Shown: positions 17,587 to 26,744, counted from the stretch's first letter. The stretch is 33,752 nt of DNA from Acidimicrobiia bacterium (GCA_011523635.1 WTGI01000019.1:1-33752); one strand, 5' to 3'. The notes: generated from the sequence alone by a model not told the origin. Numbers and translations: made by a program.

Positions 17587-19044
17587 TCATTCCGTCGTGC
17601 CGAAACCCTGCTCCGCCAGGTTCGCCACCAACTCGACCAGGGTTCGAACGCCGAAGCCCGAACCCCCCTTCGTCTGGTAGTGCTCGTCGCGGGTCCAGCG
17701 GGCAGGACCGGCGATGTCGAGATGCGCCCACGGAATGTCGCCCACGAACTCCTGTAGAAGCAGGGCGGCCGTCAGCGCGCCGCCCCAACGGCCACCGATG
17801 TTCTTCATGTCGGCCATGGGTGTGTCGAGTTGGCGGCGGTACTCCTCGGGCAGCGGAAGGTGCCACATGCTCTCCCCCGCCTGCTCACCCGCCCGTTCGA
17901 TGCGGTCGATCAGCGAATCGTCATTCCCCATCACTCCAGCAATGGTGTCGCCGAGCGCCACCTTGCAAGCGCCGGTCAACGTGGCCAGATCCACCATCAG
18001 ATCCGGCCCGTGCTCGACTGCGTAGGCGAGGGCATCGGCCAGGATCAGCCGTCCCTCGGCATCCGTATTGAGTACTTCGATCGTCTTACCGTTGCGGGTA
18101 GTGAGCACGTCGCCGGGCTTGGTTGCGCGAGATCCGGGCATGTTGTCGGTGAGCGGCGCCAGGCCGAGCACCTTCACGGGTAGCCGGAGCCGGGCGATAG
18201 CCGCCATGGCGCCGATTACCGCAGCCGCCCCTGACATGTCGGTCTTCATAGTCGCCATGGCCTGAGCGGGCTTGATGCTCAGTCCGCCCGAGTCGAAGGT
18301 GATCCCCTTGCCGACCAGTGCCACGAACGTCTCGGATTCCTCCGGCTCGTACCACAGCTCCACGAGGCAGGGGTCCCGGTCCGAACCGGCCGCCACGCCC
18401 AGCAATCCCCCGAAGCCGCCCTCCTCGAGGTCCGCCACGTCATGCGTTTCGAGGCGCAGGCCGAGACCTTCCACCATCTCCGCCACCAGGCGCTGGACCT
18501 CGCGCGGTGCCTTGTCCCGCGCCGGGGTGTTGACCAAATCACGCGCCCAGCTGACCGCCTCGGCGACCACCGTCCCCGCTTCGGAGTCGAGTTCGGCGCC
18601 GGTGCCCACCAGCAGGAGGGAATCGGTACGAGCGGGCTCCGGCTTGCTCCGGAACCGGTCGTAGGAGTACTGGGAGAGCAGGAATCCCTCCACCACGGGC
18701 GCCGCTTGCCCCTCGAAGGCCAGGGTGGTGGCTACCGAAGCATCCTTCGATGCCTTGCGGCCCAGGATCCCGGCGGCCCTACGGCGGTCATCCGCACTCG
18801 GGTCCTCGCCGGTGCCGAGCGCCACCACCGTGTGCGGGTGCTCCGAACCGGTGTCGTAAGAGCAACTCTGGCCGGCCTCCCCTTCGAACCCGGCCCGCTC
18901 GAGCGCCCGCTCGAAGCCGGCGCCCAGGGAGGCCACGTAGCCGCCCGCATCGCCCTCCCAGACGAGGCCGGGCCGGGCGGCGAGACCGAGGACCCCGGCG
19001 CGCGACGCCGCCTCCTTCTGCGTTTCGACGAACTCGATATTCAA
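17587..19044 (-). CDS. pepA: Leucyl aminopeptidase (M17)
   Basis: 485 residues, a normal length. A cytosolic two-metal aminopeptidase that removes N-terminal residues from peptides. The catalytic domain has GKGITFDSGGLSIKP (245-259, with metal/catalytic Lys246 and Asp251), KTDMSGAAAV (267-276), NTDAEGRL (326-333) and TLTGAC further on. All metal ligands are present. The start is TTG (19042-19044) with GGAG seven bases upstream. It is a housekeeping gene lying inside a polysaccharide region. Confidence 0.93.
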   Translation of the reverse strand: MNIEFVETQKEAASRAGVLGLAARPGLVWEGDAGGYVASLGAGFERALERAGFEGEAGQSCSYDTGSEHPHTVVALGTGEDPSADDRRRAAGILGRKASKDASVATTLAFEGQAAPVVEGFLLSQYSYDRFRSKPEPARTDSLLLVGTGAELDSEAGTVVAEAVSWARDLVNTPARDKAPREVQRLVAEMVEGLGLRLETHDVADLEEGGFGGLLGVAAGSDRDPCLVELWYEPEESETFVALVGKGITFDSGGLSIKPAQAMATMKTDMSGAAAVIGAMAAIARLRLPVKVLGLAPLTDNMPGSRATKPGDVLTTRNGKTIEVLNTDAEGRLILADALAYAVEHGPDLMVDLATLTGACKVALGDTIAGVMGNDDSLIDRIERAGEQAGESMWHLPLPEEYRRQLDTPMADMKNIGGRWGGALTAALLLQEFVGDIPWAHLDIAGPARWTRDEHYQTKGGSGFGVRTLVELVANLAEQGFGTTE

Positions 19045-19051
19045 CCTACGA

Positions 19052-19077
19052 CTCCAGTCTTCCGTACGCGGATGCTA
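19052..19077 (-). promoter_or_regulatory. Promoter and ribosome site of pepA
   Basis: On the minus strand TAGCAT (19072-19077) is a likely -10. GGAG (19052-19055), 7 bases before TTG 19044, is the ribosome site that decides this non-ATG start. Confidence 0.5.
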
Positions 19078-19117
19078 GCCCTGTGGCAGTGGTCGGACGA
19101 CAGTGGCGACCGGCCAC

Positions 19118-19807
19118 TCATATAGGAGAGACGCCCGCTGCCAGCGCCCGGACGAGTATCACCGAGCCGAGCGAGGTCAGGACGGCCAGGTAGCTGAGGC
19201 CGGTCGCCGCCATCACCCCCGGATACGACGGGTAGCCGAGCGCGAACCAGACGGCGGCCATGAGCAGGAGGCTGGTGGCCGCCAGAGCCACCGACGCGAT
19301 CAACGGGCCCGCCGAAGCCGCCGTCGGGAGACCCGGCGCCAGGTTGACCAGCCAGTCGAGCAGGACCGCCGCGCCGCCGGCCACCGCTAGGGCGCGAAGT
19401 GGCCACCGAGGCATTCTCGGACTCACCAGGAACCAGTGCCCGAGCAACATCTCTCCTGTTATCCCACCCAGGGCGGCGGTCCCGGTGATGGCAGGAACGG
19501 GCAGGCCCACCACCGCAGCTCCCACCAGGAACAACACGGATGACGAGCCAAGGGCGATGGTGGCCGCCCAGCGATTCCCGGCGACGAGCGCGGCGCAAGC
19601 GCCCACCACCACGGCCGCCGCCGCCAGGGCGCCCGGATCGAAGTACCAGGCCCCCCCGCCGATCAGGACCACGGTGGCGGCGACAAGCCACAGGTAACCG
19701 CGACCGACGATGCGCCAGTAGGCCACCGCCGCACCGGAACCGGCCACGCCCGCCGCCCACATCGCCAGGACCACCTCGGGACTGAATGCCAACTCCGACC
19801 CGAACAT
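19118..19807 (-). CDS. Multi-pass membrane protein of unknown function
   Basis: About 229 residues, almost entirely hydrophobic, with seven or so predicted helices rich in Ala, Gly, Val and Leu (for example VVLAMWAAGVAGSGAAVAYW, AAAVVVGACAALVAG, ALAVAGGAAVLLDWLV). No family motif is recognised. The open frame runs back to 19993, but its first 60 residues are not hydrophobic and look non-coding; ATG 19805-19807 (MFGSELAF) is preferred, with GGAGG unusually close (2 bases). ATG 19835-19837 is possible. A minus-strand TATACT box lies at 19890-19895. It lies 73 bases upstream of pepA on the same strand and is divergent from a GT2 gene. Confidence 0.7.
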   Translation of the reverse strand: MFGSELAFSPEVVLAMWAAGVAGSGAAVAYWRIVGRGYLWLVAATVVLIGGGAWYFDPGALAAAAVVVGACAALVAGNRWAATIALGSSSVLFLVGAAVVGLPVPAITGTAALGGITGEMLLGHWFLVSPRMPRWPLRALAVAGGAAVLLDWLVNLAPGLPTAASAGPLIASVALAATSLLLMAAVWFALGYPSYPGVMAATGLSYLAVLTSLGSVILVRALAAGVSPI

Positions 19808-19889
19808 GGCCTCCGTATCCGGTCTACCGTCCACCATCCGAGAAACTGCAGGCGTGGGAGCGCCGTCGATCAGTCCGGGGTGCGCGGCC

Positions 19890-19897
19890 AGTATACG
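19890..19897. promoter_or_regulatory. Two-way promoter core between the membrane protein and GT2 genes
   Basis: AGTATACG gives TATACT on the minus strand (19890-19895) and TATACG on the plus strand (19892-19897). The same bases could serve as -10 boxes for both divergent genes. Confidence 0.4.
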
Positions 19898-19937
19898 AAC
19901 CGGCACCCTGCGACAATCACCCACGGTCCCTACCCGG

Positions 19938-19944
19938 AAGGAGG
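19938..19944 (+). promoter_or_regulatory. Strong ribosome-binding site (AAGGAGG) before a CTG codon
   Basis: AAGGAGG is the full consensus. At normal distance (5 bases) the only in-frame candidate is CTG 19950-19952. The next in-frame candidates (GTG 19974 and 19977, ATG 19980) are too far away and would cut the first strand of the GT2 fold. Confidence 0.55.
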
Positions 19945-19949
19945 TCCGC

Positions 19950-20945
19950 CTGTCCGAGCTGCCCCACGTCTCCGTGGTGATGGCGGTCCGCAACGAGGCC
20001 GCTCACGTTGAAGCCACCCTGCGGGCTGTCCTCGACCAGGACTATGACGGCCCGATGGAGGTGGTGGTCGCTGACGGACGGAGCACCGATGGGACGCTCG
20101 CCATCCTGCGAAGGTGCGCTTCGGAGGACGCTCGCCTGAAGTTGGTCGACAACCCCGAACTGGGGGTGGGGACAGGTCTCAACCGTGCCATCGGCGCAGC
20201 CGCGGGCCAGGTTCTGGTTAGGTGTGACGGGCATGCCGAATTCGCCCCCGACTACGTGCGGCTGGCCGTCGGGCTGCTGGAGGAGACCGGAGCGGCCAAC
20301 GTCGGTGGACGGCAGGACGCCGCCGGAACCAGCACCCTCCAGCGGGCGATAGCCATCGCCATGAACTCGCCGGCAGCTGCGGGCACCGCCAAGTTCAGGC
20401 ATTCCTCCGTGGCCGGGCCGGCGGACACCGTGTATCTGGGAGTCTTCGACCGGCGGGCGCTCGAAGAGGTGGGGGGCTTCGACCCCGCTCTGGTCCGCAA
20501 CCAGGACTTCGAGCTCAACCATCGGCTCCGGCAGTCCGGGAACCTCGTCTGGTTCGACCCGCGGCTCGCGGTCACCTACCGCCCCCGTTCCAGCCTCCTC
20601 GCCCTCGGGAGGCAGTATCTCGACTACGGCAGATGGAAGCGGGTGATGCTGGCACGCAATCCGGGCGCGCTCGCCGCGCGGCAGCTAGCCCCGCCGGCGC
20701 TGGTGATCGGCCTGATCGCATCGGCTATCGGCGCCGCGATCGCGGTGCCGCTCTGGTGGATACCACCGGCCGGCTACGGGATGCTGATCGGGGTGACCAC
20801 GCTCTGGGAGACGATCAGGCGCCGGGATCGGGCCGCTTGGCTCCTCCCGGCGATAATGCCGACCATGCACCTGGCGTGGGGGATCGGCTTCCTATTCGTT
20901 CCCACCGGAGGACGTCAAGCTGTCCCCGTAGAAGGCCCGAGCTAG
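19950..20945 (+). CDS. GT2 family glycosyltransferase with C-terminal membrane helices
   Basis: About 331 residues from the proposed CTG start. GT-A fold: VSVVMAVRNEAAHVEATL at the N-terminus, VVVADGRSTDGT (nucleotide-sugar binding), LVRCDGHAEF at the DxD position, FDRRALEEVGGFDP and NQDFELNHRLR acceptor-side motifs. Two or three hydrophobic helices follow (PPALVIGLIASAIGAAIAV; the tail near MPTMHLAWGIGFLF), so it is membrane-attached. It resembles ExoA/succinoglycan-type glycosyltransferases. Donor and acceptor are unknown. The frame is open back to ATG 19806, but that would overlap the divergent promoter, and AAGGAGG points to 19950. Its last 54 bases overlap the convergent SLH-protein gene. 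Confidence 0.87.
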   Translation: MSELPHVSVVMAVRNEAAHVEATLRAVLDQDYDGPMEVVVADGRSTDGTLAILRRCASEDARLKLVDNPELGVGTGLNRAIGAAAGQVLVRCDGHAEFAPDYVRLAVGLLEETGAANVGGRQDAAGTSTLQRAIAIAMNSPAAAGTAKFRHSSVAGPADTVYLGVFDRRALEEVGGFDPALVRNQDFELNHRLRQSGNLVWFDPRLAVTYRPRSSLLALGRQYLDYGRWKRVMLARNPGALAARQLAPPALVIGLIASAIGAAIAVPLWWIPPAGYGMLIGVTTLWETIRRRDRAAWLLPAIMPTMHLAWGIGFLFVPTGGRQAVPVEGPS

Positions 20946-23039
20946 CAAGGTGGCCATCTCGCCCCGGGTAAGGGGCCTGCGGGGGCAGAACGAGGTCTTG
21001 GAGCATCCGACGGTGATGCCTTCGGCCGCGATGGCGTGGATGGCCCCGCTATGGATGCTGGAGGCCGGAACGTCATCGAACCTGCGGCCGCCAAACGAAT
21101 CAAGGGGCGCCAGGTCCAGTGCCCTCATCAGGAAGGTGGCCATCTCTCCGCGGGTGAGAGGCCCGTCCGGACAGAACCGGTTGGCGGCGCATCCGGCCGT
21201 GATCCCGGCCTCGGCCAGTGCATATACCTCGCGCGAGTGCGGGAAGGAGTCGGGCACGTCCTCGAAGTTGAGGCGATAGGGCTTCTCGGGCCTCGGGAGC
21301 CGGGCGGCCCTCGCCAGCACGATCGCCGCGTCCAGGCGTTTGGCAGGGTCATCGGGGCAGAAGCGGAGGCTGTAGTGATCGCATCCCTCCGCGATCGCGG
21401 CCCGCCGAAGGGTGGCGATCCCTGCCTCGTGAGTGTTGCCCGCGATGTCCTGGAACGGAGGGAGCTCGTCGTACTGTATCTCGCCCTGTTCGGGCGCCTG
21501 CCCTTCCCCGTCAAGGCCTTCGCCCGGAGTCACGGGCTCCTCGGTGGGCGGCGCCGGACGGTCATCGATAGCCCGGACGACCGACGATCTGAGACCGAGC
21601 CCGTAGCGGAGCCAGGCTCCGGCAACCGTCGTCGAGACCTCGCTCCCCCCGTCCCGGCCGTCGAACTGCACCCGGGAGGGGCTGGTGGTGGTCGGACCCG
21701 ACACCAACCGCGCATCGGTTACCTCGTCCCAACCCAGCCGATCGGCGATCTCGGACGCCGGGACGGTGGTGCGCCACGAGGCGACCGGGTTGTCCAAACC
21801 CGGATCGAGGTCCCAGGGATCTTCCACGGGCAGCAGGTATGGCCACTGGGTCACCGAGATCTGGCGATCGTTCCACTCGGTGAAGAAGCCGTAGCGGTTG
21901 CTGTTGGTTACTCCCCCGGTCGAGGTGGAGTAGAACGCCTGGATGACGCCGCCCTTGGTGAAGCGCTCCCACCCCTGCCCGAAGTAGGTGAGCACCCGGC
22001 CCTCCGTGGCGGCCACCGCGTCCACCCAGGCTGCCTGATCGGGGCCGTCCTCCCGCCACCAGCCCGCGTACACCTGATCCCGGGTGTTGTCGTACAGGTG
22101 GCACCAGCACGAGTTCTTGCGGGAGGCGCTGATCCCCGGATCCCCGTCGGGATCGGCCGGACGGTCGGTCACCTCCTGGGCCAGGAACTTGAAGGCCGCG
22201 TAGGTACGGGCCGCCACCGCCTGGGCCTCGTTGACTCCGGGCTGCTTCCAGAAGGGAAAGATCTCGGCGATACCGCGGACGTAGTCCTCGAGGCCGAGGG
22301 TCAGCAGCACGTGAAAGCCGACCTCGACCGGATCGTCGCGCAGCTTGATAGCGCCATGGCGGTACTCGCATTCCGAGTCCCTCACCACGCAGGGCTGCCT
22401 CCGGTCCTCCCCGTACCGAAGCTGGACCCCGTCCGCTTCGGGCCAGGAAATCGAGGCCCGGCAGTCGCCGGCGGTTCCCTGGAGCTCGTCCCCCCTGAAG
22501 AAACCGCATTCTCCGGCATCGATCCGGCGGAACTCCCAGCGCTCCCCCTCCTGCGGCTGCTCCGGCTTGGGACACGGCCCAGCGCCGTCATTAGCCAGGC
22601 AGAGCTCGAGCGGCCCTCCCACGGCGGTGAACTCCAGGAGGGTGATCTGGGAGGCGATGTTGATCCAGAGCGGGTTGTCCAGCGTGGTCAACAGGTCGCT
22701 CGGCAGGTCGAGATCGGACAGATCGGCGGGACTCGAGCCGGTGTAGTAGTAGGCGGCGATGTCCTCGCCACGCTTCCCCGGGTCCGCCAGGGCCTGGCCT
22801 AGAGCCCCCCACTGACCCATGCCCACGCCGTGGCCCCAGCCCGAACCCTCGAAGGTGAAGGTCCTCTCCTGGGCCGCTGCCTGGAGCGCAAGCCCGATGA
22901 CGGCCACCAGCACCAGGAGCATGCTGAAGGAGACAGGGGTGGTCAGCCCGCGACTCCTCGACCTGGGGTTTTGTTGGGTACTAGCGGGCCAACTGGACAC
23001 TTTTCGGCACACTCCTAGTAGCAATGCCCTTCTGACCAC
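20892..23039 (-). CDS. Secreted SpoIID/LytB-domain protein with three SLH repeats
   Basis: 715 residues. After a basic N-terminus a hydrophobic segment (about 38-55, ending LALQAAAQ) is a signal peptide or anchor. The SpoIID/LytB region follows, starting FEGSGWGHGVGMGQWG, with LEDYVRGIAEIFPFWK and EAQAVAARTYAAF. SpoIID cuts stem-less peptidoglycan glycan chains during sporulation; LytB enhances an amidase. Many non-sporulating actinomycetes have such proteins, so a wall-remodelling role is likely. A Pro/Glu linker leads to three SLH repeats (about 545-710) with Cys pairs, such as EGITVGCSKTSFCP and PLTRGEMATLL, which attach proteins to wall polymers. The GTG start at 23039 is supported by a leaderless promoter. 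Its 3' end overlaps the GT2 gene by 54 bases. Confidence 0.87.
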   Translation of the reverse strand: MVRRALLLGVCRKVSSWPASTQQNPRSRSRGLTTPVSFSMLLVLVAVIGLALQAAAQERTFTFEGSGWGHGVGMGQWGALGQALADPGKRGEDIAAYYYTGSSPADLSDLDLPSDLLTTLDNPLWINIASQITLLEFTAVGGPLELCLANDGAGPCPKPEQPQEGERWEFRRIDAGECGFFRGDELQGTAGDCRASISWPEADGVQLRYGEDRRQPCVVRDSECEYRHGAIKLRDDPVEVGFHVLLTLGLEDYVRGIAEIFPFWKQPGVNEAQAVAARTYAAFKFLAQEVTDRPADPDGDPGISASRKNSCWCHLYDNTRDQVYAGWWREDGPDQAAWVDAVAATEGRVLTYFGQGWERFTKGGVIQAFYSTSTGGVTNSNRYGFFTEWNDRQISVTQWPYLLPVEDPWDLDPGLDNPVASWRTTVPASEIADRLGWDEVTDARLVSGPTTTSPSRVQFDGRDGGSEVSTTVAGAWLRYGLGLRSSVVRAIDDRPAPPTEEPVTPGEGLDGEGQAPEQGEIQYDELPPFQDIAGNTHEAGIATLRRAAIAEGCDHYSLRFCPDDPAKRLDAAIVLARAARLPRPEKPYRLNFEDVPDSFPHSREVYALAEAGITAGCAANRFCPDGPLTRGEMATFLMRALDLAPLDSFGGRRFDDVPASSIHSGAIHAIAAEGITVGCSKTSFCPRRPLTRGEMATLLARAFYGDSLTSSGGNE

Positions 23040-23046
23040 GCCGGCC

Positions 23047-23052
23047 AGTGTA
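23047..23052 (-). promoter_or_regulatory. Leaderless -10 box of the SLH-protein gene
   Basis: On the minus strand TACACT is followed by 7 bases (GGCCGGC) and GTG 23039, matching the geometry at 14250 and 15062. It selects the longest start for this protein. Confidence 0.55.
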
Positions 23053-23321
23053 GGACGGAATTCGATGATGTTGAAGGTTTGGGAGGGCAGGCGAGATGGG
23101 TGACATCGCCGGCCACAGGTATGGCGCGATGCCGGGGTGAGCGCCCGCCCGTCTCGAGCCCGGGAACGGTCCGAGACATGTCATGGCTCCTGCAACATCG
23201 ATCGTGTTACGAGTCTGCTGCTATCTTGGCGGCTCCGTGTTCGCCCTTGATGCAGGCCCGGCCACCCTGTGGTTTTCACTTGCCGCGGTTCATGGGTGTT
23301 GACGGCTCACCGAAAGGTCGG

Positions 23322-26264
23322 ATGAGTCCTCCAGTCCCCCCGGCCGACGTACGCGGCAACGACTGGGCGGCCCTTACCAGTCCCGCCAGCACATTCGTAC
23401 CAACGCTGCCGGTGAGCGTGATCGTCACCTACTACGAAGCTCCCGAGTCGCTGAAGTTGACCCTGGCGGCGCTGGAGGGCCAGAGCTACCCGCGGCATCT
23501 GTTCGAGGTATTGATCGTCGATGACGGCTCACGCATTCCCCTGGAACCGCCCGAGAGCAGCCCCCTGAAGGTGCGGGTGGTCCACCAGGAAGACCTGGGC
23601 TTCGGATTGGCCCGAGCACGCAACACGGGCGCCCGGGCGGCCGCCCACGACATCCTGGTGTTCCTCGACTGTGACATGCTGCCGGAGTCGGACTGGCTTC
23701 TCGAGCACTCACGCTGGCACCATGCCGCCTCCGATGTCCTCACACTCGGCTTCAGAGCCCACGTCGACGTGACCGGCATCGACGCAGCCACCGTGCGGCG
23801 CCGGTCCGGCTCTCTGGGCGATCTGTTCGCCGACCGGGAGTCGCAACGACCGCAGTGGATCGAGTTCCACATGTCGCGGACCAACGACCTCACCTCGGAC
23901 GACGATGACCTATTCAGGATTGTGACGGGTGGCAATCTCGGTGTCTCGCGAGAGTTCTATGAGGCCGTGGGGGGCTATGACGAGAGCTTCACGCAGTGGG
24001 GCGCGGAGGACACTGAGTTCGGCTACCGCGCCTACACCCGGGGTGGTGTGCTGGTCCCCACCAGGAAGGCCCTGTGCTGGCACCAGGGAGAGGGCTCGAC
24101 GCCCAGCGAAGCCGAATCCGCCAGCCTGGAGTTGCAGAGAGCCAAGATATCCCAGCTCATCGCCCATCACGGCTTCAGACGCGCCGTTCCGGGCCGTAGC
24201 TTCTCGGTACCGCAGTATGTAGTGACCGTGCGCGCCGGCGCGTCCCGCGAGATAGCCCGTCTAGAGACGGTAGAGCAGTTGCTGGCCGGGAGTGTTCACG
24301 ATCTGGTCGTGTGGATCGAGGAGCCGGCCGGAGGCGCTTCCACCCGCACCCGGGACCATGAGATGCTCAGACGACTGCTGGCCGGCGACCCCCGCGTGCG
24401 GTTCGGAAACCCGGGAGGCGCCGCCGAGGCGATCCCGGCAGCCTCGTTCCACATCACCATCCCCGCTGAGGCCGAGGTCAACTCCGACGCGGTGGAACGG
24501 CTGCGCGGACAACTGGGCTCCAGCCCGGCCGCGTCCACCAACCCGATCGATTACGCGTCCGGAATCAGCATCGTGCGCTCCTGGGTCCTGCACCGGGCAG
24601 CCCGTCGCGGGTTGACCGTTGCCGAATGCGAGGCTGTCAAGCCGCTCGATCCGGATAAGACCGGAGTCGTGAGCGCACGGCCAGGCCCCGAAAAGAGATC
24701 ATCGCTGGCCCGTGGGATCGGATCGGGACGCTGGTTCTTGCGCCGCACTGCGCGCCGTCTCGTCAAGCTGCAGCACTTCGGCAGTCGCAACATCCGCCGA
24801 TGTCTCAACATCATCAAGGCGGTTTGGCGGGAGGCGTCCGGGATTCGCAGCCTCGACGACGCCCGGCAGTTCCACGGCTGGGCGATGCGGAGCGTCGCTG
24901 TCATAACGAAGAAGAGGCTGGGCGAGGCCGGCGTGAGACTCCGGCGAGGTCAGCAGGCCCACTACCGGCTCGGCCCGGAGATGATCACGGCTGGACCCGT
25001 GGCTTCGGCGGTCTTCTCCACCGCGTCCCGGATCGGAAAGGCCGTCGGCGCGTCCACCCAGGTTGCGGTCACCGACACACCCCAGCAGGGTCAAGGCATC
25101 CAATTGGATACGGTGATAGTGCTCTCCGAACTTGACCCGTCGGCTTCCGTGCCCGCCTTCGACGCCGAGAAGTTCAACCCTCGCGGTTGGAACTACAGCC
25201 ACGGCTCGTCCCCTGCGACCCTCGGTCCCAGACACGTCCGCAGCCTGGATCCGGACCGTCTCCGAAGGCTGAGCCGGGCCCACCACGTCAAGGACTCCGC
25301 CGACATCCACGACGGCGTCGCTTCTCGGGCAGCCACTCTCGCGGCCCTGGCGGCAACGGGCGTCGTGGTACGCCTCCCGGAGCCCGACGCTCAACTGGGC
25401 TCCTACCTCGGGACCGAGCTCTACTCCCTCATGACCGATGAACTGGTGGCAGGGGCGAGCTCCCACCAGCGGGAAACCCTGAGCATCGCCATGCGACGCT
25501 GTGCCCTGCGGGACCATTCGCTGCGAGCCCGGGCACGGCAGGTTCTCGCCGGAACGGATCACCGCGGGCCTCCGCTGCCGCTGGTCACCGTACTCCTCGC
25601 CACCAAGCGGCCCCACCGGCTGGCCGCCTCGGTCGAATCGGCAGCCGGCCAGACCTACCCGGAGGTCGAACTGGTGCTGGCTTTGCATGGCGAGGGCTTC
25701 GACCCCGCCGTAGTCGAGGAGATAGTCGGCTCCATCGACCGCCCGTGCCGGGTGGTTCCCGTGCCCGGCCACGTCCCACTGGGGGCTGTTCTCAACGCGG
25801 CCGTGGCCGAGTCCACGGGCAGGCTGCTCACGAAGTTCGACGATGACGACTTCTACGGACCCGAACACTTGTGGGACCTGGTGCAGGCCCACGAGTACTC
25901 CATGGATTGCCTGGTCGGGAAGGCCGCCGAGTACGTCTACCTCGAGGACTCGGACCGCACCATCCACCGCTTCCGGAACCGGTCGGAGCGCAGATCGGCC
26001 AGCCTGGCCGGTGGCGCGATGATGATCGCACGGCATGATCTCGACGCCCTCCTCGGCTGGCGGGAAGTGCCTGCCGGCGTCGACCGCGCTCTGATCGAGG
26101 ACGTGCTGACTAGCGGCCGGAGGGCGTACCGGACTCACGGCAGGGGTTACATGCTCGTCCGCCACAACCAGGGCCACACCTGGCAGGCGAGAGACACCTA
26201 CTTTCTCAAGCAGGCGGACGAGGTGCGCGAAGGGTGCGACCTCGCTTTCGCCGGAGTCGTTTAG
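23322..26264 (+). CDS. Large bifunctional glycosyltransferase: two GT2 domains with an unassigned middle
   Basis: 980 residues from ATG 23322, which has AAAGG 4 bases upstream; the frame is open to 23079. Domain 1 (about 23409-24110): VSVIVTYYEAPESLKL, VLIVDDGS, FLDCDML (DxD), TGGNLGVSREF and WGAEDTEFGYRA, a GT2 with galactosyltransferase-like C-terminal motifs. Domain 2 (about 25575-26200): LVTVLLATKRPHRLAASV, EVELVLALHGEG, TKFDDDDFYGPEHL, a GT2-like fold in which the usual DDGS is LALHGEG. The roughly 480 residues between them (24150-25570) are basic at first and then contain DTVIVLSELDP and FNPRGWNYS; I recognise no family. A TATCTT box at 23222-23227 may be the -10. Two linked transferase sites suggest it adds alternating sugars to a glycan; this is inference. 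No signal peptide or membrane helix is seen. Confidence 0.82.
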   Translation: MSPPVPPADVRGNDWAALTSPASTFVPTLPVSVIVTYYEAPESLKLTLAALEGQSYPRHLFEVLIVDDGSRIPLEPPESSPLKVRVVHQEDLGFGLARARNTGARAAAHDILVFLDCDMLPESDWLLEHSRWHHAASDVLTLGFRAHVDVTGIDAATVRRRSGSLGDLFADRESQRPQWIEFHMSRTNDLTSDDDDLFRIVTGGNLGVSREFYEAVGGYDESFTQWGAEDTEFGYRAYTRGGVLVPTRKALCWHQGEGSTPSEAESASLELQRAKISQLIAHHGFRRAVPGRSFSVPQYVVTVRAGASREIARLETVEQLLAGSVHDLVVWIEEPAGGASTRTRDHEMLRRLLAGDPRVRFGNPGGAAEAIPAASFHITIPAEAEVNSDAVERLRGQLGSSPAASTNPIDYASGISIVRSWVLHRAARRGLTVAECEAVKPLDPDKTGVVSARPGPEKRSSLARGIGSGRWFLRRTARRLVKLQHFGSRNIRRCLNIIKAVWREASGIRSLDDARQFHGWAMRSVAVITKKRLGEAGVRLRRGQQAHYRLGPEMITAGPVASAVFSTASRIGKAVGASTQVAVTDTPQQGQGIQLDTVIVLSELDPSASVPAFDAEKFNPRGWNYSHGSSPATLGPRHVRSLDPDRLRRLSRAHHVKDSADIHDGVASRAATLAALAATGVVVRLPEPDAQLGSYLGTELYSLMTDELVAGASSHQRETLSIAMRRCALRDHSLRARARQVLAGTDHRGPPLPLVTVLLATKRPHRLAASVESAAGQTYPEVELVLALHGEGFDPAVVEEIVGSIDRPCRVVPVPGHVPLGAVLNAAVAESTGRLLTKFDDDDFYGPEHLWDLVQAHEYSMDCLVGKAAEYVYLEDSDRTIHRFRNRSERRSASLAGGAMMIARHDLDALLGWREVPAGVDRALIEDVLTSGRRAYRTHGRGYMLVRHNQGHTWQARDTYFLKQADEVREGCDLAFAGVV

Positions 26265-26444
26265 CAGCAGGAACCGTGGCTCCTCAAGGGGGCCCAACCT
26301 CCTCGCCCCGAGAAACCGGTAGCGCCCGTCCTCCAGTACCTATCCCTCGGAGAGTGACAAACCGTCGTACCACTGATCCAGGTCAACCGGCGCGACGAAA
26401 CTGGGGGACCCTCACTCCGTCAACCCGAGGTGCCTCTGTGTTTG
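26265..26444. other. Gene-free flank between the glycosyltransferase and the IS110 remnant
   Basis: No convincing gene, RNA or strong hairpin is seen. The frames open here have no family similarity. It probably includes the boundary of the old insertion, but no clear element end or target duplication could be found. Confidence 0.4.
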
Positions 26445-26744
26445 TCAAGCGACCTTTGGTTGCGGTCTGGCGATACTGGATCGGTGGTGTTCGTCGGCGA
26501 GCATGAGGCGCCAAACGCGTGATGCGATCTTGCGTTTGAGGCAGCGCATTGCTGCTACGTGAGTCTTGCCCTCGCTGATCTTCCGGTCGTAGTAACGACG
26601 CCCGGCGCTGTTGTGCATGCGGACCTGGGTGACGGCGACGAGACACAGTGCCGAGTTCAGTTTCCGGTCACCGCTTCGTGACAGGCGGTGGACGGCCCGC
26701 TTGCCGGAGGAGACCTCTATGGGCGCAACGCCGGCATAGTTCAC
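26445..26744 (-). pseudogene. IS110-family transposase, C-terminal remnant
   Basis: About 100 codons remain. The start of the homologous part reads NYAGVAPIEVSSGKR, followed by HRLSRSGDRKLNSAL, VAVTQVRMHNSAGRRYYD and CLKRKIASRVWRLML. These are the conserved C-terminal (Transposase_20) segment of IS110 transposases, including the SSG serine motif. Upstream on the same strand similarity stops at about 26745 and a stop codon follows in frame at 26775-26777. The N-terminal DEDD catalytic half is missing, so the element cannot move by itself. It marks an old insertion or recombination point at the left edge of the pyruvyl-transferase operon. Confidence 0.82.

Noticed and set aside
21036-22802. Long plus-strand open frame (588 codons) inside the SLH-protein gene
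   Set aside because: It is the antisense shadow of a well-supported SpoIID/SLH gene, rich in Gly, Arg, Pro and His and without motifs; such frames are common in GC-rich DNA.
24699-26297. Long minus-strand open frame (532 codons) opposite the large glycosyltransferase
   Set aside because: The plus frame carries two GT2 domains with intact motifs. The minus frame shows no family similarity and has no promoter or ribosome site.
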